Below, piece by piece: positions 15,977 through 24,520 of a stretch of 64,000 bases of DNA (positions are counted from its first letter, which is position 1; each line of letters begins with the position of its first letter). Position numbers and translations under genes: made by a program. The DNA comes from Nocardia pneumoniae NBRC 100136 (lineage in GTDB: Bacteria; Actinomycetota; Actinomycetes; Mycobacteriales; Mycobacteriaceae). The stretch covers positions 62,001 to 126,000 of the forward strand of contig NZ_BAGF01000023.1 in assembly GCF_000308755.1 (NCBI RefSeq), read 5' to 3'. A model generated the notes under the pieces. It had not been told where the DNA came from, searched no databases, and worked only from the letters and a program-made list of their open reading frames with translations.

Positions 15977-16786
15977 CTACCGCACGCCACGCGCGTGGAC
16001 TATGGCGGGCGGAATGTCGCGCAGCACCGGAAGACGTTCGAACAGCGGCAGACTCGCCGCGAGCGGCCCGCGGGAAGGCCCGAAGGACGATACGGTCACC
16101 TCGGCCACCCGCGGGCTCCACTCGTGCAGCAGCCGGGCCACCCGGCTGCGTTTGACGCCCCACGGCATCGGGGGCGCGGTGTAGTGCGATGTCTTGCCGT
16201 ACCCCCGCAGGGTCTTACGGGAGAACCACGGCGGGATGATGTCGAACATCAACTCCACGCCGGGCAGGCGGTCGAAGATCGTGGCGCACAGGCGCCGCAC
16301 GTCGTCGGGCTCGAAGTACATGAACAGCCCCTGCGCCGTGACGAACACGCCGCGGCCGGTGTCCACCTCGTCCAACCAGGCGGGATCGAGTGCGCTGATC
16401 GGCAGGTGGCGACAGCGCGCGCTCGGCGGCAGGAACCGCTCGCGCAGCGCGATGCCTTCGGGGACGTCCACGCACAGCCAGCGCACCTGTCCGTTGTCGC
16501 ACCGCTGGAACTGGGTCTCCAGCCCGGAGGCGAGTTCGACGACGGTCCCGCCGGGGTGCGCCGCCAGCCAGGGCCGCAGCGCCCGGTCGAAGCGCAGCGA
16601 CCGCACCGCGTGCGTGCCGTCGGGAGCGCCGAACGCCCGCTGGTAGTCGTAGTCGAGCGCGTCGAAGATCCGGACGCAGTCCGGGTCGCGCAGGATGCCG
16701 TCCGATCGCTTCGCTTCCGACGCTCGGTTGTAGAGCGTCCACAGCATGGTCTCCGGGACGCCCGCCAGTTCCACCTCGGTACCCAT
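15977..16786 (-). CDS. Class I SAM-dependent methyltransferase, LCMT/PPM1-like family
   Basis: This 269-residue protein resembles the leucine-carboxyl-methyltransferase-like family that is expanded in mycobacteria and Nocardia. The SAM-binding segment is VVELASGLETQFQR (about residues 84-97), followed by the acidic CVDVPEG. Short conserved elements such as FVTAQGLFMYF follow. The substrate of these enzymes is mostly unknown. It is convergent with the CDF gene, whose stop lies one base away. Upstream lies an iron-box-like half site (16837-16855), which raises the possibility of iron control and a link to siderophore or haem metabolism (speculative). Confidence 0.85.
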   Translation of the reverse strand: MGTEVELAGVPETMLWTLYNRASEAKRSDGILRDPDCVRIFDALDYDYQRAFGAPDGTHAVRSLRFDRALRPWLAAHPGGTVVELASGLETQFQRCDNGQVRWLCVDVPEGIALRERFLPPSARCRHLPISALDPAWLDEVDTGRGVFVTAQGLFMYFEPDDVRRLCATIFDRLPGVELMFDIIPPWFSRKTLRGYGKTSHYTAPPMPWGVKRSRVARLLHEWSPRVAEVTVSSFGPSRGPLAASLPLFERLPVLRDIPPAIVHARGVR

Positions 16787-16836
16787 GGCGTCGTCCTCTC
16801 CGACCGTCGGGCCGTCTATGGCAAATGAAAACCAGA

Positions 16837-16855
16837 TGCAATAAGCCTACCCTAA
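16837..16855 (-). promoter_or_regulatory. IdeR/DmdR iron-box-like site
   Basis: On the minus strand this reads TTAGGGTAGGCTTATTGCA. It matches 13 of 19 positions of the mycobacterial iron box TTAGGTTAGGCTAACCTAA, with one half site nearly perfect. It lies about 50 bases upstream of the methyltransferase start. Partial match only. Confidence 0.4.
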
Positions 16856-16865
16856 TTCGCTCTGG

Positions 16866-18284
16866 TCAGCGATACAGACGAGGGAACGGCTGCTCGGACT
16901 CGACCAGATAGGCCAGTTCCAGCAGGGTGCGTTCGTTGCCGCGGGTGGCGGCGAACTGCACGCCGATGGGGAGCCCGGCGGTGGTGCGGCCGCCCGGAAC
17001 CGTGATGGCGGGTGTCCCGGTGATGTTGTTGATGGGGGTGAAGCAGACGTAGGCGCGCAGCCGGTCGATCAGTTCGTCGAACGGCACGGTCGGGCTGAGA
17101 TACCCGAGTTCCGGAGTGGTGTGGCCGAGCGCTGGGAGCAGCACCGCATCGTAGGGTGCCAGCGCGCGTTCGTACATGGGGGCCGCCGCGCGGAGGCGGT
17201 AGAACGTCAGCGGTGCGTGCACAGCCCGGCGCAGGAAGAACCTGCGCAGGCCGATGGTGAGGTCGTCCACGCGTCGCGCGTCGAAACGCCGATCGAGCAG
17301 CTTGCCCGTCGTGGTGATCGCCGCCGCCAGCAGCCCCCAGTAGTGCAGGAAGGCGTCCTCGATCGCCACGTCGAACGGCAGCCGCACCGGCTCGACCGAA
17401 TGACCGCTGGATTCGAGGGTGCGGGCCACCTTTTCGACGGCATCCCGGGTCGGACCGGCCGCAAGCGGCCCCGCGACGTTGTCGAGCACGAGCGCGATCC
17501 GCATCCGCCGGGTCGCGGGCCCTTCGACGCGGCCGATCGGCGGCAGCGCGGGGTTGCGCCAATAGCGTTCGGCCGCCGCCGCGTATGCCGCCGTGTCGCG
17601 CACCGTTCTGGTCAGCACGCCCTCGCTGACGATGTCAATCGGCAGCGTGCGGGCCAGCCCGGACACGACGTGTCGTCCGCGGCTCGGCTTCAAACCGACC
17701 AATCCGGCGCAGGCGGCCGGAATGCGGATCGACCCGCCGCCGTCGTTGCCGTGCGCGATCGGAACGACCCCGGCCGCCACCAGTGCGGCCGCCCCGCCGG
17801 ACGACCCGCCCACCGAAAACCCGGTGTGCCAAGGATTGCGCGTGGGCGGCGCGTGCGGCGGCTCGTTGCTGGCGTTGAAACCGAACTCGGGCATGGCGCT
17901 CTTGCCCAGGACGGTCAGGCCCGTGCTGAGGAACTGCCGGGTGTAGCCGCTGTGCGCGCGGGCGGGTGTGGCGCGGAAGGCCGCGGTGCCCTGATTGGTC
18001 GGCATGCCCGCGACGTCGGTGTTGTCCTTGACGAACGTGGGCACGCCGTAGAAGGCGCCGGTCGGCTCGGCGGGGATCAGCGGTTTCGCGTAACTCGGAT
18101 AGGCGACGGCGGCCAACTGCTCGACCCGGTGGGCGCGCGCCACCGCGGCGTCGGCCAGTTCGCGCGGCGAGACCGCTCCCTCGCGCACCAGCGCGGCGAG
18201 GGCCACCGCGTCGTGATCGCCGAGCGCGTCGTCGCCGAAGGCGTGGACGCGCGTGGGTAGCGGCATATGAGCGTCGGCGGTCAT
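16866..18284 (-). CDS. Amidase (amidase signature family)
   Basis: This 472-residue amidase hydrolyses a carboxylic amide to acid plus ammonia. The Ser-cisSer-Lys triad is readable: Lys in FVKDNTDV (about residue 85), the signature GFSVGGSSGGAAALVAAG (about residues 152-169) and GGSIRIPAACAGLVGLKPS. The length is normal. The ATG at 18284 is divergent from the FUSC gene, and the two share a short promoter gap of about 55 bases. There is no secretion signal. Substrate is not predictable; some family members act on 6-aminohexanoate oligomers or aromatic amides. Confidence 0.9.
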   Translation of the reverse strand: MTADAHMPLPTRVHAFGDDALGDHDAVALAALVREGAVSPRELADAAVARAHRVEQLAAVAYPSYAKPLIPAEPTGAFYGVPTFVKDNTDVAGMPTNQGTAAFRATPARAHSGYTRQFLSTGLTVLGKSAMPEFGFNASNEPPHAPPTRNPWHTGFSVGGSSGGAAALVAAGVVPIAHGNDGGGSIRIPAACAGLVGLKPSRGRHVVSGLARTLPIDIVSEGVLTRTVRDTAAYAAAAERYWRNPALPPIGRVEGPATRRMRIALVLDNVAGPLAAGPTRDAVEKVARTLESSGHSVEPVRLPFDVAIEDAFLHYWGLLAAAITTTGKLLDRRFDARRVDDLTIGLRRFFLRRAVHAPLTFYRLRAAAPMYERALAPYDAVLLPALGHTTPELGYLSPTVPFDELIDRLRAYVCFTPINNITGTPAITVPGGRTTAGLPIGVQFAATRGNERTLLELAYLVESEQPFPRLYR

Positions 18285-18339
18285 GTCCCGAATCTAGTGT
18301 GTGCACCAGGCAGTCCGTCCAGATGAGAAAGGACAGCAG

Positions 18340-20082
18340 GTGCCCGCGACACATCCGGAGCCGGTGCCGCCGAAGCGCCGGGTCGGCACACAGCTGTTCG
18401 CCCTGCCGCCCGCGGGCAGACGGTGGAGCCCGGCGCTGCGCGCCGCCGTGGCATTCGCCGTGCCCGCCTCGCTCGTCACCGCTCTCGGGAATCCGGATGC
18501 GGGGCTGTTCGTCACCTTCGGCGCCTTCGCCGTGCTCTACGGCGAGGGACGGCCGTTCCGCGTGCGCGGCCGGGTGGTGCTGGCGGCCGGTCTGGCGCTG
18601 CTTGCCGCGTGTGGCCTGGGCGGGCTGGTCGGCGGCCTGCTCGCCACCGGGTTGGGCGCTTCGCTGGTCATGGTGGTCGTGGTGTCGGCGGTCGCGGTGC
18701 TCGCCGTCTTCGTGATCGACGCGCTGCGGCTGGGTCCGCCGGGCGCGCTGTTCTTCGCGCTGGTCTGCGCGGGCGCGATGAAAGCCGTGGAATCCGGCGC
18801 GTCGCTGGTGACGCTGCTGCTGTGCACGGCATCCGGTGTGCTCGCTTCGATCCTCGTTTCGATGGCCGGAATGCTGCGTGATCACCGCAAACCGGAACGC
18901 ATGGCGGTCGAGGCGGCCGTGCGCGCGGTGGACGCGTATGCGGCGGCCCGGGAGACGGGCGATTCCGCCATCGATCTTCGTCATCGGGCTGGCGCCGCGA
19001 TGGCCGACGCATGGGCCGCGGTCTACGACGGTGGCCTGCCGAGTGACCCCGGGGAAGCGACGCTGCTGGCCACCCTGCAGCGCGCACGGCGCACGCTCGC
19101 GGGTTTCGCTCCCGCCGACGACACCGACGATCTGCTCGTCGATCCGTTGGTGTCGTTCGCCCGTCCGAGCGTGGGCTTCCGGTTGCGGCGTTCGTTGTCG
19201 TTCTCCTCGCATGCGGCGATCAGCGCGATGCGTGTCGCGGCGGGCTGCCTCGGCGCGGGTGCGCTCAGCGCGTGGCTGGGTCTGGAGCGGCCGCACTGGG
19301 CGGTGCTCAGCGCGCTGATCGTGTTGCAGAGCGGGCCCGATCGGGTGCACGGCCAGGTGCGGGCCATCCATCGTTTCGTCGGCACTGTCGTCGGCCTCGG
19401 TCTGTTCGCGCTCGTCTACCAGCTCGGGCCGACCGGCTATGCGCTGGTCGCCCTCATCGCCCTGCTGCAGTTCTGCATCGAGCTGTTCGTGCCGCGCAAC
19501 TACGCGCTTGCCGCCGTGTTCATCACCCCGGTCGCGCTGATCGCGGGCGGCGTCGCCACCACCGACGGACCGATCGGGCCGGTCATCCGGGATCGGCTGG
19601 TGGAGACCGTGCTCGGTGTCGCGGTGGCCGTGTTCGCGCTGTACTGCGTCGCGCCGCACGGGCATCGGCGCACCTTCCACTGGATGGAACGCCGCGCGGT
19701 CGCCGACGCCCGCGCCCTGCTCGACAGGCTGCGCCGCAAGCCGATGGACCTCGGCGCATGGGTGCTGGTCCAGCGGTTGCAATTCGAGTTGGTCGGTGTG
19801 GTCCGCAGCGGTATCGACTCGGCGACCGATGACCCCGAGTGGACCCGCGAACACTGGCCGGAGCACGCCGCTCTCGCGCATTTCGGTCATGACCTGCTCG
19901 CCGCCTGCTGGGTGCTGCAGCCGGGCCAGCGGCTTTCCGACGTGGACGGCTGGACGGCCCGCCTGGAATCGGCGCTCCCGGGTCCGTCGGCGCCGAGCCG
20001 ACTGCCTGCTAGGCGGCATCTGCGCCTTCGTTCCGGCCGTGCGCGTGCTGGGGACGGACCTCCGTCCGACAGCGCCCATTAG
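18340..20082 (+). CDS. FUSC-family membrane protein (aromatic acid exporter-like)
   Basis: This protein of about 580 residues has two blocks of membrane helices (about 35-170 and 310-440) separated by a soluble region, the layout of FUSC/YccS/ArAE proteins, which are thought to export aromatic acids or other small organics. The second block contains LERPHWAVLSALIVLQSG, typical of FUSC_2. I choose GTG 18340 because GAAAGGA lies 6 bases upstream. An in-frame GTG at 18301 would add 13 residues and leave no room for a leader. It is divergent from the amidase; a functional link is possible but unproven. Confidence 0.85.
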   Translation: MPATHPEPVPPKRRVGTQLFALPPAGRRWSPALRAAVAFAVPASLVTALGNPDAGLFVTFGAFAVLYGEGRPFRVRGRVVLAAGLALLAACGLGGLVGGLLATGLGASLVMVVVVSAVAVLAVFVIDALRLGPPGALFFALVCAGAMKAVESGASLVTLLLCTASGVLASILVSMAGMLRDHRKPERMAVEAAVRAVDAYAAARETGDSAIDLRHRAGAAMADAWAAVYDGGLPSDPGEATLLATLQRARRTLAGFAPADDTDDLLVDPLVSFARPSVGFRLRRSLSFSSHAAISAMRVAAGCLGAGALSAWLGLERPHWAVLSALIVLQSGPDRVHGQVRAIHRFVGTVVGLGLFALVYQLGPTGYALVALIALLQFCIELFVPRNYALAAVFITPVALIAGGVATTDGPIGPVIRDRLVETVLGVAVAVFALYCVAPHGHRRTFHWMERRAVADARALLDRLRRKPMDLGAWVLVQRLQFELVGVVRSGIDSATDDPEWTREHWPEHAALAHFGHDLLAACWVLQPGQRLSDVDGWTARLESALPGPSAPSRLPARRHLRLRSGRARAGDGPPSDSAH

Positions 20083-20092
20083 GGTTGGACGC

Positions 20093-20545
20093 ATGCACGA
20101 CAGCGTGACCGTCCGGATGTCCGCCCCTGCCGACAAGATCTGGGCACTGATCAGCGATATCGAGAACACCGGGCGGTTCAGTCCCGAGACGTTCGCGGCG
20201 GAGTGGCTCGGTGGCGCCACCGGCCCGGCGGTGGGTGTGAAGTTCCGTGGGCACGTCAACCGGAATGGCTGGGGACTGAAGTATTGGACGGTGTGCCGGA
20301 TCGTCGCCTGCGAGCCCGGCCGGGAATTCGCGTTCACCGTGCTCGGTCCGGGCGGCATGCCGGTCAACACGTGGCGCTACGTGCTCGAGCCGGTGGACGG
20401 CGGCACCGACGTGACCGAGTCGTTCCAGCTGCACGACAACCCGGTGCTGCGGCTGTACTGGCTGGTGGCCGGATGGACGCGCGGCAAGACGAACGTCGAG
20501 GGCATGCGCGAGACGCTCGAGCGCATCAAGGCCGTCGTCGAATAA
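20093..20545 (+). CDS. SRPBCC family protein (START-like, polyketide cyclase/dehydrase type)
   Basis: This 150-residue protein has a single helix-grip SRPBCC domain, beginning VTVRMSAPADKIWALISDIENTGRFSP and ending in a long amphipathic helix. The fold makes a hydrophobic pocket for lipids or aromatic ligands. Many actinobacterial members have no known reaction. It follows the FUSC gene by 10 bases and may be co-transcribed. No catalytic residue can be assigned with confidence. Confidence 0.85.
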   Translation: MHDSVTVRMSAPADKIWALISDIENTGRFSPETFAAEWLGGATGPAVGVKFRGHVNRNGWGLKYWTVCRIVACEPGREFAFTVLGPGGMPVNTWRYVLEPVDGGTDVTESFQLHDNPVLRLYWLVAGWTRGKTNVEGMRETLERIKAVVE

Positions 20546-20602
20546 CCTCCTGGCACAGCGCTATTCGACGCGATCGCGGCGGCGGACCTAGGCTCGACAA
20601 CC

Positions 20603-21256
20603 ATGACTGCTCCTGTGTTCCTCGTGCTCGGCGCCGGTCCCGGCATCGGGCTGTCGGTCGCCCGCTTGTTCGCCGATGACGGGTTCGCCACGGTGCTGGC
20701 CTGTCGCTTTCCGCAGGAGGCCGAACCGCTGGCGGAGCAGTTGCGCGGGCAGGGATTCGACGCCGAGGGCGTCGGGGTGGACCTGACCGATCCCGCCGAC
20801 GTGGCGCGCGTCGTCACCGAGGCGGGTGAGCGCCACGGCCGCATCGACGTGCTGCACTTCAACCCGAGCGTCTTCCGTCAGGCCGACCCGCTGCAACTGT
20901 CGGTTCCCGAACTGATCGCGGACTTCACCGTCGGCGCCGCGGCGCTGCTGCCCGCCGTCCACGCCGCGCGTCCCTTCCTGTCCGAGGGAGGCCGCGTGCT
21001 CGTCACGGGGAGTGCCGCCGCGGACAAGCCGTGGCATCAGGCCGCCTCGCTCGGCGTCCAGAAGGCGGCCGTGCGCAACCTGGTGACCAGCCTGGACACC
21101 ACTTTGGCCCCCGCGGGCATCCGCGCCGTCGCGGTGCAGGTCAACGGTGTGCTCGGCGAGGGCGCGTTCACCCGGGATCGCGTGGCCGCGGCCCTGCACG
21201 CGGCGGCCACCAGGCCCGCCGACGCATGGACGCCGCACGTCTCCTACGACGGCTGA
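20603..21256 (+). CDS. SDR-family oxidoreductase lacking the catalytic Tyr
   Basis: This 217-residue Rossmann protein has a dinucleotide motif at VLGAGPGIGLSVA (about residues 8-20) and VDLTD at the adenine site. The active-site serine lies in VTGSAAA. Where YxxxK is expected, 13 residues after that serine, the sequence reads L-G-V-Q-K, so the Lys is kept but Tyr is Leu. The C-terminal substrate loop is also short. It may be a catalytically altered SDR or a binding protein. It is convergent with the P450 downstream, with a stem-loop between them. Confidence 0.82.
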   Translation: MTAPVFLVLGAGPGIGLSVARLFADDGFATVLACRFPQEAEPLAEQLRGQGFDAEGVGVDLTDPADVARVVTEAGERHGRIDVLHFNPSVFRQADPLQLSVPELIADFTVGAAALLPAVHAARPFLSEGGRVLVTGSAAADKPWHQAASLGVQKAAVRNLVTSLDTTLAPAGIRAVAVQVNGVLGEGAFTRDRVAAALHAAATRPADAWTPHVSYDG

Positions 21257-21305
21257 ATTCCGTCTGCCCGGCTCATGCACTGCTCCGGCATCGTAGTGAC
21301 CGAAG

Positions 21306-21331
21306 TCGATTCGCTGAGCGAACCGAATCGA
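21306..21331. terminator. Stem-loop between convergent SDR and P450 genes
   Basis: TCGATTCG (21306-21313) and CGAATCGA (21324-21331) form a perfect 8-bp stem with a 10-base loop in the 100-base convergent gap. There is no T tract; it is a plausible bidirectional terminator. Confidence 0.45.
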
Positions 21332-21356
21332 GGCCGGTCTCGGTTGAGCTTGCGCG

Positions 21357-22610
21357 TCAGCGGGGGCGGATGGCCGCGAATTCGATCGGCAACTGCGCGG
21401 GTCCACGCAGATTGACGTGCTCCCGGTAACGCGGAGGGTCCACGGGTAGTGATGGGGATTCGACGCGCTGGGCGAACCGGGTCAGCGCAACCCGCGCCTC
21501 CAAGCGGGCCAGCGGCGCGCCGACGCAGAAGTGGGCTCCGAGCCCGAAGGCCAAGTGGCGGTTGTCGCGTTCCGGGTCGAAGCGGTCGGGGTCGGCGAAC
21601 GTCGCGGGATCGCGGTGTGCGGCGGCGATCAGCAGCACCACCAGATCGCCGCGCTGGATGTCCATGCCGCCGATGGTCAGATCGTCGGCGGCGACGCGCG
21701 GAATCAGTTGAACCGGTGGGTCGAAGCGCAGCGTTTCCTCGACCACGCCGGGCGCTCGGTCCGGGTCCGCGCGTAGTGCGGCGAGCTCGTGCGGCCTGCG
21801 CAGCAACGCGAGAGTCGCGTTGGCGATGAGGTTCACCGTGGTCTCATGTCCCGCGACCAGCAGCAGCGCGCAGGTCGAGATCAGTTCCGCGTGGGTGAGC
21901 GCGTCACCGGCGTCCTCGGCCGCGATGAGTTCGGACAGCAGGTCCGGGCCCGGCGTGTGGCGGCGGCGCTCGATGAGTTCTTCGAAGTAGGCGTGCAATT
22001 CGGTGCCCGCGCGCTGGATTTCGGCCTTGTCGGCGCGGAATTGCGGAGCCGCGCGCGAGGTCGGGTCGAGGGTGCGCGACAGCAGCGCGGACCAGTCGCT
22101 CAGTCGCGCTTCGTCTTCCAACGGCACGCCGAGCAGTTCACAGATCACCGTCACAGGAAGCGGATAGGCCAAGTGCTCGACCGCGTCGAAAGTTCCCGCG
22201 AGGGCGCGCTGGTCGAGCAGGTCGTCCACGATCTCGGTGATTCGCGGCTCCAGTCGCCGCACGACGCGCGGGGTGAACGCCTTCGACACCAGGCGGCGCA
22301 GCCGGGTGTGGTCGGGTGGATCGAGGAACAGGAACGACGGTTTCGCCTGTGCGGCACCGTCTTCGTGGGTTCCGTCGTAGATCGGCATGGAACCGAGTTG
22401 CAGCCGCGCGAGGGACCGGTCGACGCTGGCCCGCGGATCGCGCAGCACGGCGGCGCAGTCGTCGTAGCGGGTCAGCACGACCACGGGTGCGGTGCCGATC
22501 CGGAACGGACCGGACTCGCGCAGCCGGGCGAACAGGGGGTACGGGTCCGGCCGCACCGCCGGGTCGAGCAGTCGCACGTAGTCATCGGTCGGGTGGTTCG
22601 TGGTCGTCAT
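21357..22610 (-). CDS. Cytochrome P450 (canonical bacterial type)
   Basis: This 417-residue class I P450 has all structural motifs intact. The I-helix is LLLVAGHETTVNL, ExxR is EETLR followed by FDPPVQLIPR, the meander is FADPDRFDPERD, and the haem loop is LAFGLGAHFCVGAPLAR. It needs separate ferredoxin and reductase, not encoded here. I choose ATG 22610, with GGGAG 5 bases upstream, over GTG 22616. It is divergent from an HxlR regulator, with tandem operator-like sites between, so it is probably induced through that regulator. The substrate is unknown. Confidence 0.92.
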   Translation of the reverse strand: MTTTNHPTDDYVRLLDPAVRPDPYPLFARLRESGPFRIGTAPVVVLTRYDDCAAVLRDPRASVDRSLARLQLGSMPIYDGTHEDGAAQAKPSFLFLDPPDHTRLRRLVSKAFTPRVVRRLEPRITEIVDDLLDQRALAGTFDAVEHLAYPLPVTVICELLGVPLEDEARLSDWSALLSRTLDPTSRAAPQFRADKAEIQRAGTELHAYFEELIERRRHTPGPDLLSELIAAEDAGDALTHAELISTCALLLVAGHETTVNLIANATLALLRRPHELAALRADPDRAPGVVEETLRFDPPVQLIPRVAADDLTIGGMDIQRGDLVVLLIAAAHRDPATFADPDRFDPERDNRHLAFGLGAHFCVGAPLARLEARVALTRFAQRVESPSLPVDPPRYREHVNLRGPAQLPIEFAAIRPR

Positions 22611-22654
22611 CGACACTCCCAGCTGTCCGGCCCGGGGTCGGCGCCGGGCTTGTC

Positions 22655-22691
22655 GGTATTATTCCGATACCAGCGGTAGGAATGCAATACC
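22655..22691. promoter_or_regulatory. Tandem GGTAN-N7-ATACC operator-like dyads
   Basis: GGTAT-N7-ATACC (22655-22671) and GGTAG-N7-ATACC (22675-22691) are two copies of the same 17-bp dyad, 20 bp apart, so on the same helix face. They lie in the 105-base gap between the divergent P450 and HxlR genes. They are probable HxlR sites controlling both. Confidence 0.65.
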
Positions 22692-22715
22692 GGCGCGGGA
22701 TGCGAAAATGTCGCC

Positions 22716-23186
22716 ATGACACTCCGGCGCCCGGTCGACGATTCGGTCACCCGCGTCGTCGAACTGCTCGGCGACCGGTGGACCATCCTGCTGATCGCCG
22801 AGGCGTTCTTCGGGGTGCACCGCTTCAGCGATTTCGCCCGCAACATCGGCATCACCAACCGCAATCTGCTCACCAGCCGCCTGCGCATGCTGATCGACGC
22901 GGGCATCCTCACCCGCACCGACCACGGCGGCGGCCGCGTCGACTACCACCTCACCGCCGCGGGCCGGGAGCTGTATCCGATCGTCATCTCGATGATGGTC
23001 TGGGGCGACAAGCACCTGGTCGGGGCGGAAGGCCCGCCGATCGTCCTCGAACATCGCCGTTGCGGTCACGAGACCGCACCCCTGCTGGTGTGCGACCACT
23101 GCCGCGAGCCGCTCGACCCGCGCGAGGTCGAACCCAAGGCGGGGCCGGGCTTCCACCTGCCGCCGGGCGCCGAACAGGCCGGTTAG
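22716..23186 (+). CDS. HxlR-family transcriptional regulator with Cys-rich tail
   Basis: This 156-residue winged-helix protein of the HxlR/MarR-like family has the core LLGDRWTILLIAEAFFGVHRFSDF (residues about 18-41, given only to locate it) and the recognition helix region GITNRNLLTSRL. The C-terminal extension CGHETAPLLVCDHC carries three cysteines in a zinc-ribbon-like spacing, which could bind metal or sense redox. It is divergent from the P450, with tandem dyads between the two. HxlR proteins often respond to electrophiles or aldehydes. The effector is unknown here. Confidence 0.88.
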   Translation: MTLRRPVDDSVTRVVELLGDRWTILLIAEAFFGVHRFSDFARNIGITNRNLLTSRLRMLIDAGILTRTDHGGGRVDYHLTAAGRELYPIVISMMVWGDKHLVGAEGPPIVLEHRRCGHETAPLLVCDHCREPLDPREVEPKAGPGFHLPPGAEQAG

Positions 23187-23202
23187 CCAATAGAGTGTGC
23201 CC

Positions 23203-23562
23203 ATGGCGCAACCGATCGCCGTCGACCGGGCTCGTTGGCTCGGATTCCGCTGACGGGCAAGGTTTGAGCGGCGCGGAGGGTTCCGGCGCGCTCGATGACC
23301 TCCTTCTGCTCGGTGTGCAAGGTGGACGTGGCGGTGAACCGGAGCAGTCGCTGATCCAGCGCACCGCGGTGATCGGCGGTACGCCCGTCGCCGAGGCGGT
23401 CCGGCCGGACGGTCCGCTGGTGAGTGTGTGGTCGGTGCGCGGCGCTCCGCATGCCCATCCGCTGACCAGGCTGGACACGGTGTGCGACGCCGTGGCCCCG
23501 GTGGCGACGGACGAGGGCGGATCGGCGTATCTCCGATCAGCGTGTCGCCAGGAAGCCGGAGC
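23203..23562 (+). pseudogene. Frameshifted, truncated winged-helix DNA-binding (AlkZ-like) gene
   Basis: ATG 23203 gives MAQPIAVDRARWLGFR and then a TGA at 23251. Moving one base restores a frame from 23255 reading GLSGAEGSGALDDLLLLGVQ and, later, SLIQRTAVIGGTPVAEAV and WSVRGAPHAHPL. That is the start of the actinobacterial winged-helix DNA-binding/AlkZ-like family, whose members usually run to 350-400 residues. Here the similarity fades after DEGGSAY near 23525 and the methyltransferase begins on the other strand. So about one third of a gene remains, with one frameshift. The family call is from memory of the pattern. Confidence 0.55.
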
Positions 23563-23563
23563 G

Positions 23564-24238
23564 CTACTTGCGGCGGATTCTGGCCAGCCACGCGGCGAGG
23601 TCGACTTTGCCGGATGCGGAGACCTCCAGGCCTTCGGCGTCGTGCCCCACCGCGTCGGTGACCCGTCCCCGGTAGTGAGTGGGACGCAGGTCCTCCACCG
23701 TCCAGCCGTCGCGGAAGGACTCCCGGATCAGCGTGTCACTGATCCGGGGGCCGAACCCGGGTTCCACATCCGAGAGCGCGAGGACATGGAGAGTGCCGCC
23801 CGGCTTGCAGACCGCGTGCAGGCTGCGGACGTACGCGGCGCGCTCCGCGTCCTCGGTCCCGAAGACATGGAACAGCGCGCTGTCGACGATGGTGTCGAAC
23901 GCGGGCGCGGAGCCGGGCGGGTCACCGGCGAAATCGGGCCGGTCGCCGAGCGCGAGGGCGTCGGCCACCTCGAACGCGGCGGTCGGCACGCCCTGGGCGG
24001 CGGCATTCGCGCGGGCATATTCCACCGCGCTGGGTGACATGTCGATCCCGCGCACGTCGTATCCGAGTTTTGTCAGCAGGATCGTGTGCTCACCCGCGCC
24101 GGAGCCGGGATCGAGCACACGTCCGGTGATCCACCCCTCGCGTTCGAGTTCGACGATCGCGGGCTGCGGCTCGCCGATCACCCACGGGGCGGTGTCGTTG
24201 TCGTAGACGGAGTTCCAGAAATCAGCTGGACGAGTCAT
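23564..24238 (-). CDS. Class I SAM-dependent methyltransferase
   Basis: This 224-residue methyltransferase has SAM motif I as VLDPGSGAGEHTILL (about residues 42-56) and motif II around VRGIDMSPSAVEYA. FDTIVDSALFHVF and the KPGGTLHVLAL strand complete the core. It resembles the TehB/thiopurine-type small-molecule methyltransferases. I start at ATG 24238 (MTRPADFW). Upstream in-frame ATG 24253 and TTG 24259 are possible and would add 5 to 7 residues. It meets the broken winged-helix gene end to end. Confidence 0.85.
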   Translation of the reverse strand: MTRPADFWNSVYDNDTAPWVIGEPQPAIVELEREGWITGRVLDPGSGAGEHTILLTKLGYDVRGIDMSPSAVEYARANAAAQGVPTAAFEVADALALGDRPDFAGDPPGSAPAFDTIVDSALFHVFGTEDAERAAYVRSLHAVCKPGGTLHVLALSDVEPGFGPRISDTLIRESFRDGWTVEDLRPTHYRGRVTDAVGHDAEGLEVSASGKVDLAAWLARIRRK

Positions 24239-24345
24239 GTCTCCATGCTCCATCCTCAACCGCGCTCGAGGTCAAGATCGGATATGGCCGCCGCCCGCGG
24301 CCGGTGATTCTGCGTCGGCAGCGCGCGACCGGGTACGCGCCCGGT

Positions 24346-24510
24346 ATGAGCACACCGAATATCGATCCCACCACGGCGGAGTCGATGCGGCAGGACGCGG
24401 ATTTCGCCGACGAGCACACCAAGCCCACACACGCCGACGAGCATCCCGCCGACGAAGAGCTGGAGACCGACGAGTCGACCCCGCGCGGGCACAGCGGCAT
24501 GGACCGGTGA
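24346..24510 (+). CDS. Small acidic protein of unknown function
   Basis: This 54-residue protein is strongly acidic and polar, with repeated ADEH segments (FADEHTKPTHADEHPADEE) and no hydrophobic core, so it is probably disordered. It has no recognisable family. The composition is unlike shadow frames of the region, which are Arg-rich. It is convergent with the 73-residue gene at 24521-24742. I think it is real but cannot assign a role. Confidence 0.5.
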   Translation: MSTPNIDPTTAESMRQDADFADEHTKPTHADEHPADEELETDESTPRGHSGMDR

Positions 24511-24520
24511 CCACGGCCCG

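Noticed and set aside
18301..18339. GTG start extending the FUSC protein
   Set aside because: It has no ribosome site, and GTG 18340 has one; the extension overlaps the probable divergent promoter.
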